A stretch of 64,000 bases of DNA from Mycoplasma struthionis. Its GTDB lineage: Bacteria > Bacillota_I > Bacilli_A > Mycoplasmatales > Metamycoplasmataceae. Positions 9,504 to 20,434 of the stretch are shown one piece after another. Within the stretch, counting starts at the first letter, position 1; the number at the start of each line of letters is the position of its first letter. The stretch spans positions 558,001 to 622,000 of the forward strand of contig NZ_CP034044.1 of NCBI RefSeq assembly GCF_003855455.1, read 5' to 3'. The translations under genes and the position numbers were made by a program. The notes below the pieces were generated by a model. That model ran no database searches. It worked only from the letters and a program-made list of their open reading frames with translations, and was not told the DNA's origin.

Positions 9504-12146
9504 ATGAAAAAGACAAAACTAATAGGAAATAAATTTAGATGATTTATTAATATTTTTGTTGTTATTGTTATGCTATTAACAATTATTTTAGGTTCAATTT
9601 TTTATTTAGCGCCTAGACTAATTAAAAAAGATAATTCTAAAATAGTTGCAGCTAATGTAACTTTAAAAATTGATAATAAAGATCCTAAAAATTTATCAAG
9701 CAATAGAATTCTAAAATTAACAAAAGATTTTTTATTAAATAAAGCAGACGCTACTGCTTCATCATATGATGTAAGTTTAGCAAATGATAATACTATTTTA
9801 TTAAAAAGTCTTCAAGATAGAGATGATGAAAGTCGTGATAGATTAGTTTTCGGTTTAGAAAACAAACCTTATCTAACATTGACTGACGAAAAAGGAAATC
9901 CTTTATTTTACAAAGGTTTTTATATTTCAAAAAATGAAACTTCACCAAATAGAAAAAAAACTTTACAAGATTTTATTAATGGTGATCCGAAAGACTTTGA
10001 AATTAGTTTGGATAAAAAACCAACTGATTCAATAGAACTAAATGCAGTTCCACATAGAATCAAAATTAAAGTTGATAATCAAGGATGAAATGAATTTATT
10101 AAGATGTCTAATGAATACAACTTTTTAAATTTATTCAATCGTTCAAATGATGGCTCAGTAAATCCTCAAAATCAAGTTTACTTCTGAATTAATCTAAAAC
10201 AATTTATTCATGAAGCTAAAACTAGATTTCCAAAAGAATGAGAAGCTTCAGGACAAAACCCTGTTAACTTTGCATACATAAATAACTCAGCAAATCCTGA
10301 AGTAAAAAGAGATAATCAAAATAATGTTATTTCTTCAAAAAACCCAGTTTTAAAACTTGAAGGAATAAATGCAAGAAAATATTTAATTAGTGCAATTTCA
10401 CCAATCGGTTTATTATCACCAATTAAATCTGAATCAGCTTTTTATATTTTAAATAATAATGCCAGTGGTTTAACTGATAAAGAAATTAAAGCAGCTGTTA
10501 ATTTTTCACAAGCTGATTTTACATTTAAAAAACAAAACAGTTTTTATACTATTTCAGAAAATAGTAATCAAAACCGTTATTTAGTTGTTTTATTAATTCT
10601 ATTTTCACTATTTGCTTTATTTTTAATTGCAAGACATCGTCTATTCGGTGCAATAAGTTCTATAACTCTAGGTTTCTTTGTATTTGTTTATCTAGCAATT
10701 ATAACTGCATTTAATTTAGCAATGAATCCTATTATTTCATTTGCAATCCTAGCAGCTTTATTTATTGTTATAAACATGCTTTACAACCAATTAAACATTT
10801 ATAGAAAAGAAAAATTAGATGAAGCAACAAATATAAGAGCTATAAATAAATTAACAAAACAAGGCTTAATTTCAGGTCTAGACGTATCTGTAGGAATCAT
10901 AGTTTTATCTTGTTTAGGTATTTTTATAGCTAGAAATTACTTAAACACAATAAGCATACTTAATTTCATATTAGCATTGTCTTTAGCTATAATCCCTGTA
11001 GTTTTAAATGTATTAATGTTACGTTCTTGAGCTCAACTTGAAGAAATTGAAAAAAATCAAAAAGTAATTTCACAAGGTAATAAAGTTGAGAAAACAATAA
11101 TAGAAAAAATTGATTTAATAACAAAATCTAAATACTTCTTTATTGGTTTTGGTTTATTTATTGTTCTAGGTTTAGTTTTATTTGGAATTTATACAGGAGT
11201 TTATAAAACACCAAAATTAGGAATTAATTTAGGAAAAGAATTTGTTAATTCAAATTACTATATAATAACACCTGAATTTGCAAATACAAATATTACTTTT
11301 GATTTAAAAACAGCTAAAAAACTTCTTGAAATAATTCAAAAACAACCTAATATAATTTCAGCTGAAATTTATCAAAATTCATTAGCTAATAATGATTATG
11401 TAATTGGAATAGTTTCAGATAAAAACTTAGCTGACTTTATAAATAATGATTTATTATTAAGTGCACAAAAATTATTAAAAGATAACACAGTATTATTTAA
11501 TTTAAATGAAGTATTTATTTCATCAAAAGATTCTTTAGTAAACGTAGCTTTTTCAGTTATTATCTCTGTATCATCATTACTAATAATTTCAATTTATTTA
11601 GCTATAAGATATTCACTAATAACAGCTGGAATATTATTTATAAAAGAATTTTTCTTAGTTGCATTAACAGTTACATTTATGTTAATAACTAGAGCAAGAT
11701 TTAATAATGCAATTTTAACAGTATTAATTTTCATTACATTAATTAACATTATTGATACAACTTTACATGCTGCAAAAGTTTATGATGAATTTAAAAAAGA
11801 ATTGATTTACAAAAACTTTGTTTACAATAACGAAACTATACAAGGAATATTTAAACTTCACTTTGCGGAAACTTTTGGACAACAAGTATTTAACATTGTT
11901 TTAGCAATTGTATTTATTTGACTTGAATTAAATTTAATAAGACATTTAGATTCAGCATTCGTTTTAGGATTTGGTTTTGCAATTATTTCATTAAGCTTAA
12001 TTAATTTATTCTTTATTCCATATATTTGAAATGAATTAGTAATTAGAAAATATCAAATTAAAGCAAAAAGAATTGAAAACAACTACTGAAAAACAGAAGA
12101 AATAGAAGAAGAAACATTTAGCGGAATAAACGATTTTGCTATATAA
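9504..12146 (+). CDS. secDF: Protein translocase subunit SecDF (fused)
   Basis: The 880-residue membrane protein joins SecD and SecF. After a short N-terminus with one span (about residues 15-35), a large extracellular domain leads into a first block of six spans (about 350-520). A second extracellular loop precedes the SecF block of spans (about 670-860), ending in a charged tail. SecDF uses the proton-motive force to help SecYEG complete secretion. The sequence is divergent and the usual SecD motifs are weak, but the 1+5/1+5 layout and length fit. In-frame TGA codons are frequent. No ribosome site is present. hisS follows after 15 bases. Confidence 0.82.
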
Positions 12147-12161
12147 ATTTAAGGAGTATTT

Positions 12162-13418
12162 ATGTTTAATAGATTAAAAGGAACTAAAGATATTTATGGC
12201 TTAGAAGCTAATATTTTAGATTTTATTCAATCAAAATTTATAAAAGTAGCCAAAAATTATGGCTTCAATAGCATTAATACTCCAATAATAGAAGATGTAA
12301 ATTTATTTATAAGAACAGTCGGTGAGACTAGTGATATCGTTTCAAAAGAGATGTATGTTTTTAAAGATAACGGTGGAAGAACTATTGCTTTAAGACCAGA
12401 AGGAACTGCTTCAGCTATAAGAGCTTTAGTAGAAAATAAAATTAATAATTTTGAATCTACTAAACTTTATTATTTTGGTCCAATGTTTCGCTATGAAAGA
12501 CCACAAAAAGGACGTTTTAGACAATTTATTCAAGGTGGAATTGAATTGATTGATAAAAAAAGCGTATACAGCAATTTTGAAATAATAAAATTAGCATATG
12601 ATTTTTTAAATGAAATAAAAATAAAAGATTTTGTTTTAGAAATAAATAATCTTGGTTCTTTTGAAACAAGAAATAATTACATAAAAGTTTTAAAAGAATA
12701 CTTTTTAAACTATAAAAATGAGTTAACTGAGATTTCATTAACCCGTTTAGAAAAAAATGTATTAAGAATCTTAGATGATAAAGAAGAAATACAAAAAGAT
12801 TTTGTTAAAAATGCTCCTAAATTATTAGATTATTTATCAAAAGAAGAAAAAGAAGATTTTGAGCATTTAACAAAACTTTTAAAAGAATTTAATATTGAAT
12901 ATAAAATTAATCCTAATTTAGTTAGAGGACTTGATTATTATAATGATGTTGTATTTGAATTTGTTTCAACATCAGAGGCCTTAGGTTCTCAATCAACAAT
13001 TTTAGGTGGTGGAAGATATGATGGAATGATCAAATCTTTTGGCGGACCTGATTTGAATTCAATAGGCTTTGCTTTTGGAGTTGATAGATTAAGTGAAATA
13101 ATTAATTATAATATTTCAAACTATCCAGAAATTTCAAATCAAACTGATATATTAATCGGTTTTTTAAATGAAGATGAAGCTAGCGAAATAATTAAATTAG
13201 CATATGAATTAAGAAAACATTTTTCAGTTATTTTATTAAATGAAAAAGTTTCTATTAAACAATTATTTAAAAACAACTTTAAATATAAACCTAAATATTT
13301 ATTATTTAAAGAACTAAATTCAAAAAAATATGAAATTAAAGTAAAAAATGAAGATTTCAAAAAAATCATTAACTATGAAAATATCAATAATTTATTTGAA
13401 ATATTAAAAAATAAATAA
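12162..13418 (+). CDS. hisS: Histidyl-tRNA synthetase
   Basis: The 418-residue class II synthetase charges tRNA-His. It starts R-L-K-G-T-K-D and contains motif 2 (F-R-Y-E-R-P-Q-K-G-R-F-R-Q-F), the HisA-type R-G-L-D-Y-Y-N and the motif 3-like G-G-R-Y-D-G-M, followed by an anticodon-binding domain. AAGGAG precedes the start. It begins the hisS-aspS-secG-rnr gene run. Confidence 0.96.
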   Translation: MFNRLKGTKDIYGLEANILDFIQSKFIKVAKNYGFNSINTPIIEDVNLFIRTVGETSDIVSKEMYVFKDNGGRTIALRPEGTASAIRALVENKINNFESTKLYYFGPMFRYERPQKGRFRQFIQGGIELIDKKSVYSNFEIIKLAYDFLNEIKIKDFVLEINNLGSFETRNNYIKVLKEYFLNYKNELTEISLTRLEKNVLRILDDKEEIQKDFVKNAPKLLDYLSKEEKEDFEHLTKLLKEFNIEYKINPNLVRGLDYYNDVVFEFVSTSEALGSQSTILGGGRYDGMIKSFGGPDLNSIGFAFGVDRLSEIINYNISNYPEISNQTDILIGFLNEDEASEIIKLAYELRKHFSVILLNEKVSIKQLFKNNFKYKPKYLLFKELNSKKYEIKVKNEDFKKIINYENINNLFEILKNK

Positions 13419-13428
13419 AGGAAATAAT

Positions 13429-15102
13429 ATGAAAAAAATATATAACAATGATTTATCTATTGCTTATGAAAATAAAGAAGTTCATTTATATGGTTGAATA
13501 GCTAATAAAAGAAAAATGAAAAAACAAACTTTTATTGACTTAAGAGATTCAAGTGGAATTGTTCAACTAGTTTTTGAAAATGTAAGTGATCCTTTATTAA
13601 CAAAAGAAAGCTGTATAGAAATAAAAGGTGTAGTTAAAAAAAGACATGAAGCTAATTCACAAATTAAAACAGGTGAAATAGAAGTATTAGTTAATGATTA
13701 TAAAATATTAAATTCTTCAAAACAAATACCTTTTGAAATTAATGAAAAAAACGATAACAATGGAAATGAAGATTTAAGATTAGAATATCGTTTTTTAGAT
13801 TTAAGAAGACAAAAACTTGCTGAAAATATTAAACTAAGAAGTAAATTACTATTATTAATTAGAAACTTTTTTGATAAAGAAGGATTTAGTGAAATTGAAA
13901 CACCTATTTTAGGAAAATCAACTCCAGAAGGTGCAAGAGACTATTTAGTTCCTACAAGAAAAAAAGGAAGCTTCTTTGCTTTACCTCAATCACCTCAATT
14001 ATTTAAACAATTATTAATGGCTGCTGGATTTGAAAAATATTTCCAAATAGCTAGAGTTTTTAGAGATGAAGACTTAAGAAAAGACCGTCAACCTGAATTT
14101 ACACAATTAGATATCGAATTATCTTTTGCAAATCAAGAAGTTTTATTTGAACTATGTGAAAGAATGTGAGTTGAAGTTTTAGGCAAATTAGGTTTTAAAA
14201 TTGAAGCCCCTTTTAAAAGAATGGATTATTTCTATTCATTAGAACACTATGGAAATGATAAACCAGATACAAGATATGAATATTTAATTAATGATTATTC
14301 AGATTTACTAGCTTCTAAATATAATAAAGAATATGTAAAAGTAGTTTTATTTGATAGAGACATAAAAGAAAATGAAGCAATCATTAAAGAAACATTTAGA
14401 AAAAATAATGGTCAAATTTTAGAAATTATAAATATAAAAGAAAGTGATTCAGAAGTTGCTAAATTATTAAATGGTAAATTAGAAAATAAAGATAATTACT
14501 TAGCAATTATTTCAGCAAATGATGATAATGAAGACGCATTAAAATCATTAGGTGCAATTAGAACATTATTAAATGAGTTATATCAATTAGCAAATCCAAA
14601 ACAATTAAACTTTTTATGAATAGTAAATTGACCTATGTTTGAATATGATAAAGAAACTCAAAGCTACGCACCAGCACACCACGCATTTACACAATTCGAA
14701 GAAAGCACTTTAGAATTTTTAAAAACTAAAGAATATGCAAAAGTTAGAGCAAAATCATATGACTTAGTTTTAAATGGTTTTGAATTAGGTTCTGGTTCAA
14801 TTAGAATTCATGATCTAGAAACTCAAAAAATGATGTTTGATATATTAAACATTTCAGAAAAACAACAACAAGATCGTTTTGGTTTCTTTTTAAAATCATT
14901 TAACTATGGTTTACCTCCTCACAATGGTGTAGCTTTTGGAATTGAAAGAATAATGATGATTTTAACTGAATCAATGTCTATAAGAGACGTTATAGCATTT
15001 CCTAAAAATGCAAAAGGAACTGATTTATTAACTTCAGCTCCTTCAACTGTTACAACTGAACAATTAGAAGAATATGGATTAAAATTAAAAACAAAGGAAT
15101 AA
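13429..15102 (+). CDS. aspS: Aspartyl-tRNA synthetase
   Basis: The 557-residue class IIb synthetase has an N-terminal OB-fold anticodon domain, then motif 1, motif 2 (F-R-D-E-D-L-R-x-D-R-Q-P-E-F) and motif 3 (G-I-E-R). The GAD insertion between motifs 2 and 3 is present but short. The ATG at 13429 has AAAGGAA upstream and lies 10 bases after the hisS stop. TGA-encoded Trp residues occur at several points. The hisS-aspS pairing is common in Firmicutes. Confidence 0.96.
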
Positions 15103-15105
15103 TAT

Positions 15106-15357
15106 ATGAATGCAGCAGCAATAGCTTTAATAACAATTTTAATGATAGTATCACTAGCAATCATATTTATTTCATTTATGATGGCTCCAGATTCAAACAG
15201 TTTCAGTGGTGCTTTAGTAGGAAGTAATGACCTTGACTTATTTAAAGTTTCTAAAGAAAGAGGAATTAAAAAAGTCTTAAAATGGTCAATGATAAGTTTA
15301 GGTTTATTGTTATTTATTTTTTCAATTACTTTAAGAGTAGTTATTCAGGTGGGTTAA
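15106..15357 (+). CDS. secG: Preprotein translocase subunit SecG
   Basis: The 83-residue protein has two hydrophobic spans (about residues 5-25 and 58-80) joined by a polar loop rich in Ser and Gly (M-M-A-P-D-S-N-S-F-S-G-A-L-V-G-S), as in SecG. SecG is a non-essential part of the SecYEG channel. The call is strengthened by the conserved Firmicute order secG-rnr-smpB-ssrA, which is kept here. It lies 3 bases after aspS and directly abuts rnr. Confidence 0.8.
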   Translation: MNAAAIALITILMIVSLAIIFISFMMAPDSNSFSGALVGSNDLDLFKVSKERGIKKVLKWSMISLGLLLFIFSITLRVVIQVG

Positions 15358-17514
15358 ATGTATCAAAACAAAAGCAAATTAAGAGACAGTAAAATAAATA
15401 AAAGAGTTGTAAATGAAGCTGAAATTCTTGAATTTATTCAAAAAAACCCATACAAGAAATTTCTTGATATAGTTAAAACTTTAAAAATTCCAGGTTTTTT
15501 AAACAAAGATGTTTCAAAAACTTTAAGAGACTTAAGCAGTCAAAATAAAATTGATAGCACAAAAGATGAAGAATATTATGCATTAGAATTTCTTCAAACA
15601 CTTCAAACCAAAATATCAATAACACCTAAAAGATTAGGTTTTATTGATTTTGATGAAGATACAGAAAATCCAAAAAGTGCTTTTTTAGCACCTTTTCAAT
15701 TAAAAGCAGCTTTGAATGAAGATATTGTAGAAGCTGATATTTTTTGTTATTTATCTAAAACTAATGAAACTTTATATAAAGCGAATTTAAAAAAGATTAT
15801 TGAACATAAAAAACAAATAGTATCTGGAACAATTTCTAAAAATAAAAATATTTTCTTTTTTAAAGCATACGATTCTAGAGATGCAGCTGATTATAGAATA
15901 ATATCTGATTTTAAAACTCTAGAAAATTTTACAGAAAAAGATATATTAGTATTTAATATAAAAGAACCAAATAGTAAATTTGTTATTATAGAATTTTCTC
16001 ATTTTTTAACCAAAATAGATGATAAAGAGTTGCCTATAAAAAATATTTTAAGCTCAAACGATGTACAAAGTGATTTTCCCGAAGAAGTATTAATAGAAGC
16101 AAAGAATATGCCTTTAGAAATACAAAAAGAGGATTTTGAAAATAGAAAAGATTTAACAAATATACTAACTGTAACAATCGATGGATTAGATACAAAAGAT
16201 TTTGACGACGCCATTTCTTGTTTTAAATTAGAAAATAATAACTATAAATTATATATTCACATAGCTGATGTTTCATATTATGTAAAAGAAGGCTCAGCAA
16301 TTGATTTAGAAGCTCTAAAAAGAGGTACAAGTATATATTTACCTGATAGAGTTATTCCTATGCTTCCATTTAGTTTATCAAACGGAATTTGTTCATTAAA
16401 TCCTAATGTAAATAGAGCATGTTTAACTTTAGAATTAGAAATTGATAATAAAGGAAATAATATAAGTTCTGAAATATATCCTTCAATTATTAAATCTGAT
16501 GCAAGATTAACTTATAAACAAGTAAATGAACTATTTGAAAATAAGGAATTCTCTTTAAATAAAGGAATTTCAGATATGTTAAATTGTGCTTTATCTTTAA
16601 CTAAATTAATAAGAGATAAAAAAATAGCTGAAGGTTATGTTGATTTTGAAATAAAAGAATCTAAAGTAATAATGGAAGGCAATAAAGTCGTAGATATTAA
16701 AATCAGTGAAGATGGAATATCTGAAAAAATGATTGAAGATTTTATGGTTAGAGCAAACGAAGTTGTAGCTGAAAAAATGCAAGAAAAACAAATTCCATCT
16801 ATTTATAGAATTCATGATTGCCCTAGCTTAGAAAAATTACAAAATTTACAAACTTTTTTAAACTATTTAAACTTAAAAGGTTGCACAGTTCCTTTAGACA
16901 ATGAACCACTTTCATTTGCTAAAGTAGTAGCTAAAATTAAAGAACAAAACTTTGATGATTTTGTAAAAATGACTTTACTTCAAACAATGCAAAAAGCAAA
17001 ATACTCAGCTAAAAATATAGGCCACTTTGGTTTAGCTTCAAAAGCTTATTCTCATTTTACAAGTCCTATTAGAAGATATCCTGACTTACTTTTACATAGA
17101 TTAATTAAAAAGTATTTATTAACTAATAAAGAATTCAAAAATGAAGAATATGAAGCTTTAGAATCTAAAATAGAACATATTGCTCAACTAAATTCAGAAT
17201 CTGAAAAAGAAGCTATGACTATTGAAAGAGATATAGTTGATATAAGAAAAGCTCAATTTTTTGAAAATTTAATAAATAAAGAATTTTTAGCCCCATTAGT
17301 ATCAATACAAAAATTTGGTTTATTTTTTAATATTGAAGAATACCAAGCAAGTGTTTTAATTAGATTTGAAAATTTTGAAGATGGAACTTTAAAAATTTCA
17401 GACTTTGAAGCAAAAGGACAAAACAATTACTTTAAAGTAGGCAATAAATATAAAATAAAAATTACCTCTATAGAAAATGATAAAGGTAATATAAATGCTG
17501 TTGTTGCAAAATAA
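15358..17514 (+). CDS. rnr: Ribonuclease R
   Basis: The 718-residue 3'-to-5' exoribonuclease degrades structured RNA and, with tmRNA, mRNAs from stalled ribosomes; in mycoplasmas it is the main processive exoribonuclease. It has an N-terminal winged-helix region, cold-shock domains, the RNB domain with the Asp cluster T-I-D-G-L-D-T-K-D-F-D-D-A-I (residues ~277-290), the F-T-S-P-I-R-R-Y-P-D-L motif (about 570) and a C-terminal S1 domain. The start codon follows the secG stop directly. A terminator then separates it from smpB. Confidence 0.96.
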   Translation: MYQNKSKLRDSKINKRVVNEAEILEFIQKNPYKKFLDIVKTLKIPGFLNKDVSKTLRDLSSQNKIDSTKDEEYYALEFLQTLQTKISITPKRLGFIDFDEDTENPKSAFLAPFQLKAALNEDIVEADIFCYLSKTNETLYKANLKKIIEHKKQIVSGTISKNKNIFFFKAYDSRDAADYRIISDFKTLENFTEKDILVFNIKEPNSKFVIIEFSHFLTKIDDKELPIKNILSSNDVQSDFPEEVLIEAKNMPLEIQKEDFENRKDLTNILTVTIDGLDTKDFDDAISCFKLENNNYKLYIHIADVSYYVKEGSAIDLEALKRGTSIYLPDRVIPMLPFSLSNGICSLNPNVNRACLTLELEIDNKGNNISSEIYPSIIKSDARLTYKQVNELFENKEFSLNKGISDMLNCALSLTKLIRDKKIAEGYVDFEIKESKVIMEGNKVVDIKISEDGISEKMIEDFMVRANEVVAEKMQEKQIPSIYRIHDCPSLEKLQNLQTFLNYLNLKGCTVPLDNEPLSFAKVVAKIKEQNFDDFVKMTLLQTMQKAKYSAKNIGHFGLASKAYSHFTSPIRRYPDLLLHRLIKKYLLTNKEFKNEEYEALESKIEHIAQLNSESEKEAMTIERDIVDIRKAQFFENLINKEFLAPLVSIQKFGLFFNIEEYQASVLIRFENFEDGTLKISDFEAKGQNNYFKVGNKYKIKITSIENDKGNINAVVAK

Positions 17515-17517
17515 TCT

Positions 17518-17544
17518 AAAACTAGTTTAAAAAACTAGTTTTTT
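17518..17544 (+). terminator. Terminator of the hisS-aspS-secG-rnr run
   Basis: The stem AAAACTAGTT/AACTAGTTTT is followed by six T residues, just before the smpB promoter. Confidence 0.85.
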
Positions 17545-17546
17545 AT

Positions 17547-17552
17547 TATAAT
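17547..17552 (+). promoter_or_regulatory. -10 box of smpB; leaderless start
   Basis: TATAAT ends 7 bases before ATG 17560, with no ribosome site between. Confidence 0.6.
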
Positions 17553-17559
17553 TTAAATT

Positions 17560-17991
17560 ATGCCTAAGACAATAATAATTAATAAATTTGCTAAGTCTGA
17601 TTATGAAATCCATAGCACATATCAAGTTGGAATTTCATTATTAGGTTGAGAAGTAAAAAGTTTAAGAGCAAAGAATGCAAAACTAGAAAATGCTTTTTGT
17701 TCTATAAGTAATAAAAATGAATTATGATTAAATAATTTATATATTTCTCAATACATGCTTGTAAAAGGACAAAACGATCGGTCAAGAAAACTTTTAATGC
17801 ATAAATATGAAATATTAAGATTAAAAAACAAAGCTGATAGTTTAGGACTAATAATTATTCCATTACAAATTTATTGATTAAATAATCATATAAAATTAGA
17901 AATTGCCTTGGCTAAAAAATTACGTAAATATGACAAAAGAGAAAAAATTAAACAAGAAGAAATAAAACGTAATTTAAAAATTGTATACTAG
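17560..17991 (+). CDS. smpB: SsrA-binding protein SmpB
   Basis: The 143-residue protein binds tmRNA and places it in stalled ribosomes. It has the N-K-x-A-x-x-D-Y-E-I start, the G-W-E-V-K-S-L-R motif (with a TGA-encoded Trp) and a basic tail K-K-L-R-K-Y-D-K-R that enters the mRNA channel. Its own substrate RNA follows at once: the last G of the TAG stop is also the first base of the tmRNA. Transcription is probably leaderless. Confidence 0.95.
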
Positions 17992-18375
17992 GGGGTGTAC
18001 TGGTTTTGACAGATATCTAATTTATTATGTTGCAGTAGTGTGGCAGACTATAATTGCTACTAGGCTTCTTTAAATGCAGAAGAAAACAATGAAATCGCTT
18101 TAGACTCAAACTTTATGATGTCAAGAGCACAATACAACTACGCATACTAATTTTAGCGAGTTGCGGACTGTAAATAGCTCGGTTTACAATCATCCGTCGG
18201 AGAGCTAGATGCAAATAACTTTAGGTTGTTATTGCTTTGAAAATCTTAACCTAAAGAATCTATTTTGAGTTTGTTATTTTATATATCTAGATTCTTAAAA
18301 CTAAAAATGAATAAACTGTAGACGCATAATAAAAAGGGTATGTGGACCGGGGTTCGACTCCCCGCATCTCCACCA
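17991..18375 (+). ncRNA. ssrA: Transfer-messenger RNA (tmRNA)
   Basis: The 385-base gene begins GGGGGUGUACUGGUUUUGAC and ends with GGUUCGACUCCCCGCAUCUC followed by CACCA, so a tRNA-like acceptor stem (GGGGGUG with CAUCUCC) and T arm can form and CCA is encoded. The tag frame runs from GCA at 18076 to TAA at 18148-18150 and encodes A-E-E-N-N-E-I-A-L-D-S-N, then F-M-M-S-R-A-Q-Y-N-Y-A-Y (24 residues). It rescues stalled ribosomes together with SmpB; Lon is the likely protease for the tag in mollicutes. It overlaps smpB by one base. Confidence 0.96.
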
Positions 18376-18379
18376 TATC

Positions 18380-18409
18380 AAAAAGACGCAAATAAAAATG
18401 CGTCTTTTT
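18380..18409 (+). terminator. Terminator of ssrA
   Basis: An 11-bp stem AAAAAGACGCA/TGCGTCTTTTT lies 5 bases after the tmRNA end. Confidence 0.9.
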
Positions 18410-18556
18410 GTTTGCTTTTAATAAAATCAAAGCTTAATTTTCTTATAACCTTGATAATAAAAAAATATAAAAATTGTTTAAAATTAGGGTAAATTATATA
18501 AAATAATAGTAATAAGTAAATTACTTATACTATAAAAATATATTTAAGGAGCTATT

Positions 18557-18733
18557 ATGCCAGTTAGATACGTTGTTAATCATCCAGATGGATGAGCTGT
18601 AAAAAACCCAAAAGGTAAAAAAGCATTAAGAGTTGTTAAAACACAAAAAGAAGCCATTGACTATGCTAAATCATTAAGTGATACAACATCAGTTATTGTT
18701 CAAAGCAAAGAAGGTTCTTTTAGAAAGAACTAA
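18557..18733 (+). CDS. Small DUF2188-like protein
   Basis: The 58-residue basic protein reads M-P-V-R-Y-V-V-N-H-P-D-G-W-A-V-K with a TGA-encoded Trp, then K-T-Q-K-E-A-I-D-Y-A-K and a C-terminal I-V-Q-S-K-E-G-S-F-R. This H-x-x-x-G-W-x-V-K ... E-A-x-x-x-A pattern is that of DUF2188, a small two-strand, one-helix family often seen as a single-domain protein; the function is unknown. AAGGA precedes the ATG at 18557. folD starts one base after its stop, so they are probably co-transcribed. Confidence 0.75.
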
Positions 18734-18734
18734 G

Positions 18735-19619
18735 ATGACTATTTTATTAGATGGCAAACAATATTCAAAAGAACTGAAAGAAAAAATAAAAATAATTTTA
18801 TCTGAACAGGCATATGATGATATGCCTGTTTTAGGTATATTACAAGTTGGAAATTTAGAAGAATCAAATATTTATATAAAATATAAATTAAAAATGGCTT
18901 CAGAACTAGGTTTTAAAACTGAATTTATAAAATTACAAGAAAATGCAGATGAAAAAACAATAAAAGATGAAATTTTAAAACTTAATAAAATAACAGATGG
19001 TTTTATTATTCAACTTCCAATGCAAAGTAATCAAATTAAAGATCCACAAGCTTTATTAAATTTAATTGATCCACTTAAAGATATCGATGGTTTAAATGAG
19101 AAAAACCATTTTAAAAATAGCAATGAATCACATTATTTATCAGCTACACCTAATGGAATTATTTTATTATTAAATAAATATAAAATAAAATTAAAAAACA
19201 AATCAATAGCAGTATTAGGACAAAGCAAGATAGTTGGTTATCCTTTAGCTAACTATTTAGAAAATCTAGACAATACAATTTATAGATATACTAAAAACAC
19301 ATCAAAAAATAATTTAGATAAATGTGAAATAGTTATAGTAGCAACAGGACAAAGAAACTGCATATTAGCAAATCAAATAAAAGAAAACGCAATAATAGTA
19401 GACGTTGGAATTCATAGATTAGAAAATAATAAAATAGTCGGGGATTTAGATTTTGATGAATTTTATAAAAAAGCTTCATATATAACCCCGGTTCCCGGTG
19501 GAGTTGGGCCAATGACTATAATTTCATTAATGTTAAATTTGTTAAAAGCCAAGGCATTAAGCAGTAGCATATTTAATGAAATTATTTTTAAAAAAATAGA
19601 AAATTTATTAAATAACTAA
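18735..19619 (+). CDS. folD: Bifunctional methylenetetrahydrofolate dehydrogenase/cyclohydrolase
   Basis: The 294-residue enzyme interconverts 5,10-methylene-THF and 10-formyl-THF. It has the Y-I-K-Y-K motif with the catalytic Lys (residues ~45-49), the Q-L-P-M-Q motif, D-P-L-K-D-I-D-G-L, the NADP-binding G-Q-S-K-I-V-G-x-P segment and the C-terminal P-V-P-G-G-V-G-P-M-T. I chose ATG 18735, because it gives the normal N-terminus M-T-I-L-L-D-G-K; an earlier in-frame codon would run inside the upstream gene. Confidence 0.95.
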   Translation: MTILLDGKQYSKELKEKIKIILSEQAYDDMPVLGILQVGNLEESNIYIKYKLKMASELGFKTEFIKLQENADEKTIKDEILKLNKITDGFIIQLPMQSNQIKDPQALLNLIDPLKDIDGLNEKNHFKNSNESHYLSATPNGIILLLNKYKIKLKNKSIAVLGQSKIVGYPLANYLENLDNTIYRYTKNTSKNNLDKCEIVIVATGQRNCILANQIKENAIIVDVGIHRLENNKIVGDLDFDEFYKKASYITPVPGGVGPMTIISLMLNLLKAKALSSSIFNEIIFKKIENLLNN

Positions 19620-19643
19620 AACAACTTTTTTGAGTTGTTTTTT
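19618..19643 (+). terminator. Terminator of folD
   Basis: The stem AAAACAACT/AGTTGTTTT is followed by a T-rich tract. Confidence 0.85.
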
Positions 19644-19729
19644 ATTTTCTAAAATATAAAAATATTAAAAAATTGCCTTATTATTTTGGTTAAAATATAA
19701 ACATAATAACTAAATTTTAAGGAGAGATA

Positions 19730-20386
19730 ATGGTAATCGGTATTAGTGGTATGATAGCAGCTGGAAAAAGTTCTTTAGCTGAAAAATTACACAAACATTA
19801 CAAATCATCATTTATGCTACACGAATTTGATGAAGATGATGAAGTTTTTAACACATTTTTAAAATGACTATATGAAAAGAAACCAAACTTAACAATAGGT
19901 TTTCAAACATATATAGCAGAAAATCACTCAGCAAAATTTGCTGAAATAATGGACAAATATCATGAAGCAAATCTTAACTATGCTAAAGATCACGTATTTT
20001 TAGATCGTTTTTCACTTGAACACTACATTTTTGCTAAATTAATATTATTAGAAAAAAGTGAAAAATATTTAGAAGCATATGACGCTTTATTTGAAAAATT
20101 AGTAACTTCAGAGGAATTACCAAATTTAGCTATTTATTTAGATATCAGCTTTGATACCTTTAAAAAGAGAATTTTTGAAAGAGGTAGAGAAACAGAAGTT
20201 GATAACTGAGATGAAAACTACGAATATTTTAAAAACTTACATGCTAACTATTTAAAAATATTTAAAGAAATAGCTCAAAGATTTAATTTAAACTACATTA
20301 TAATTGATACAAATAATTTAACAGAAGAACAAGTCTTTGATAAAGCTTTAGAAATAATAGAAGCAGAATCTGCTAAACAAAAATAA
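19730..20386 (+). CDS. Deoxynucleoside kinase (deoxyadenosine/deoxyguanosine kinase type)
   Basis: The 218-residue enzyme phosphorylates deoxynucleosides for salvage, which mollicutes need because they cannot make nucleotides de novo. The P-loop is G-M-I-A-A-G-K-S-S (residues ~7-15). The D-R-F-S-L-E-H-Y-I-F segment corresponds to the family's D/E-R-S motif, and the lid holds R-I-F-E-R-G-R-E-T-E. The strong GGAGAG ribosome site defines the start. The exact nucleoside (dA, dG or dC) cannot be read from the sequence. Its downstream terminator has been split by the IS element. Confidence 0.88.
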
Positions 20387-20434
20387 GTTAAAAAAAAGAG
20401 GGAATTTAATAAATTCTATATTAGGATAAAAAAT

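Noticed and set aside
12526-13369. Minus-strand open frames inside hisS
   Set aside because: They lie entirely within a well-conserved synthetase gene and look like codon-bias shadows.
18678-18734. Possible upstream start of folD
   Set aside because: The extension lies inside the DUF2188-like gene and does not match FolD; ATG 18735 gives the normal N-terminus.
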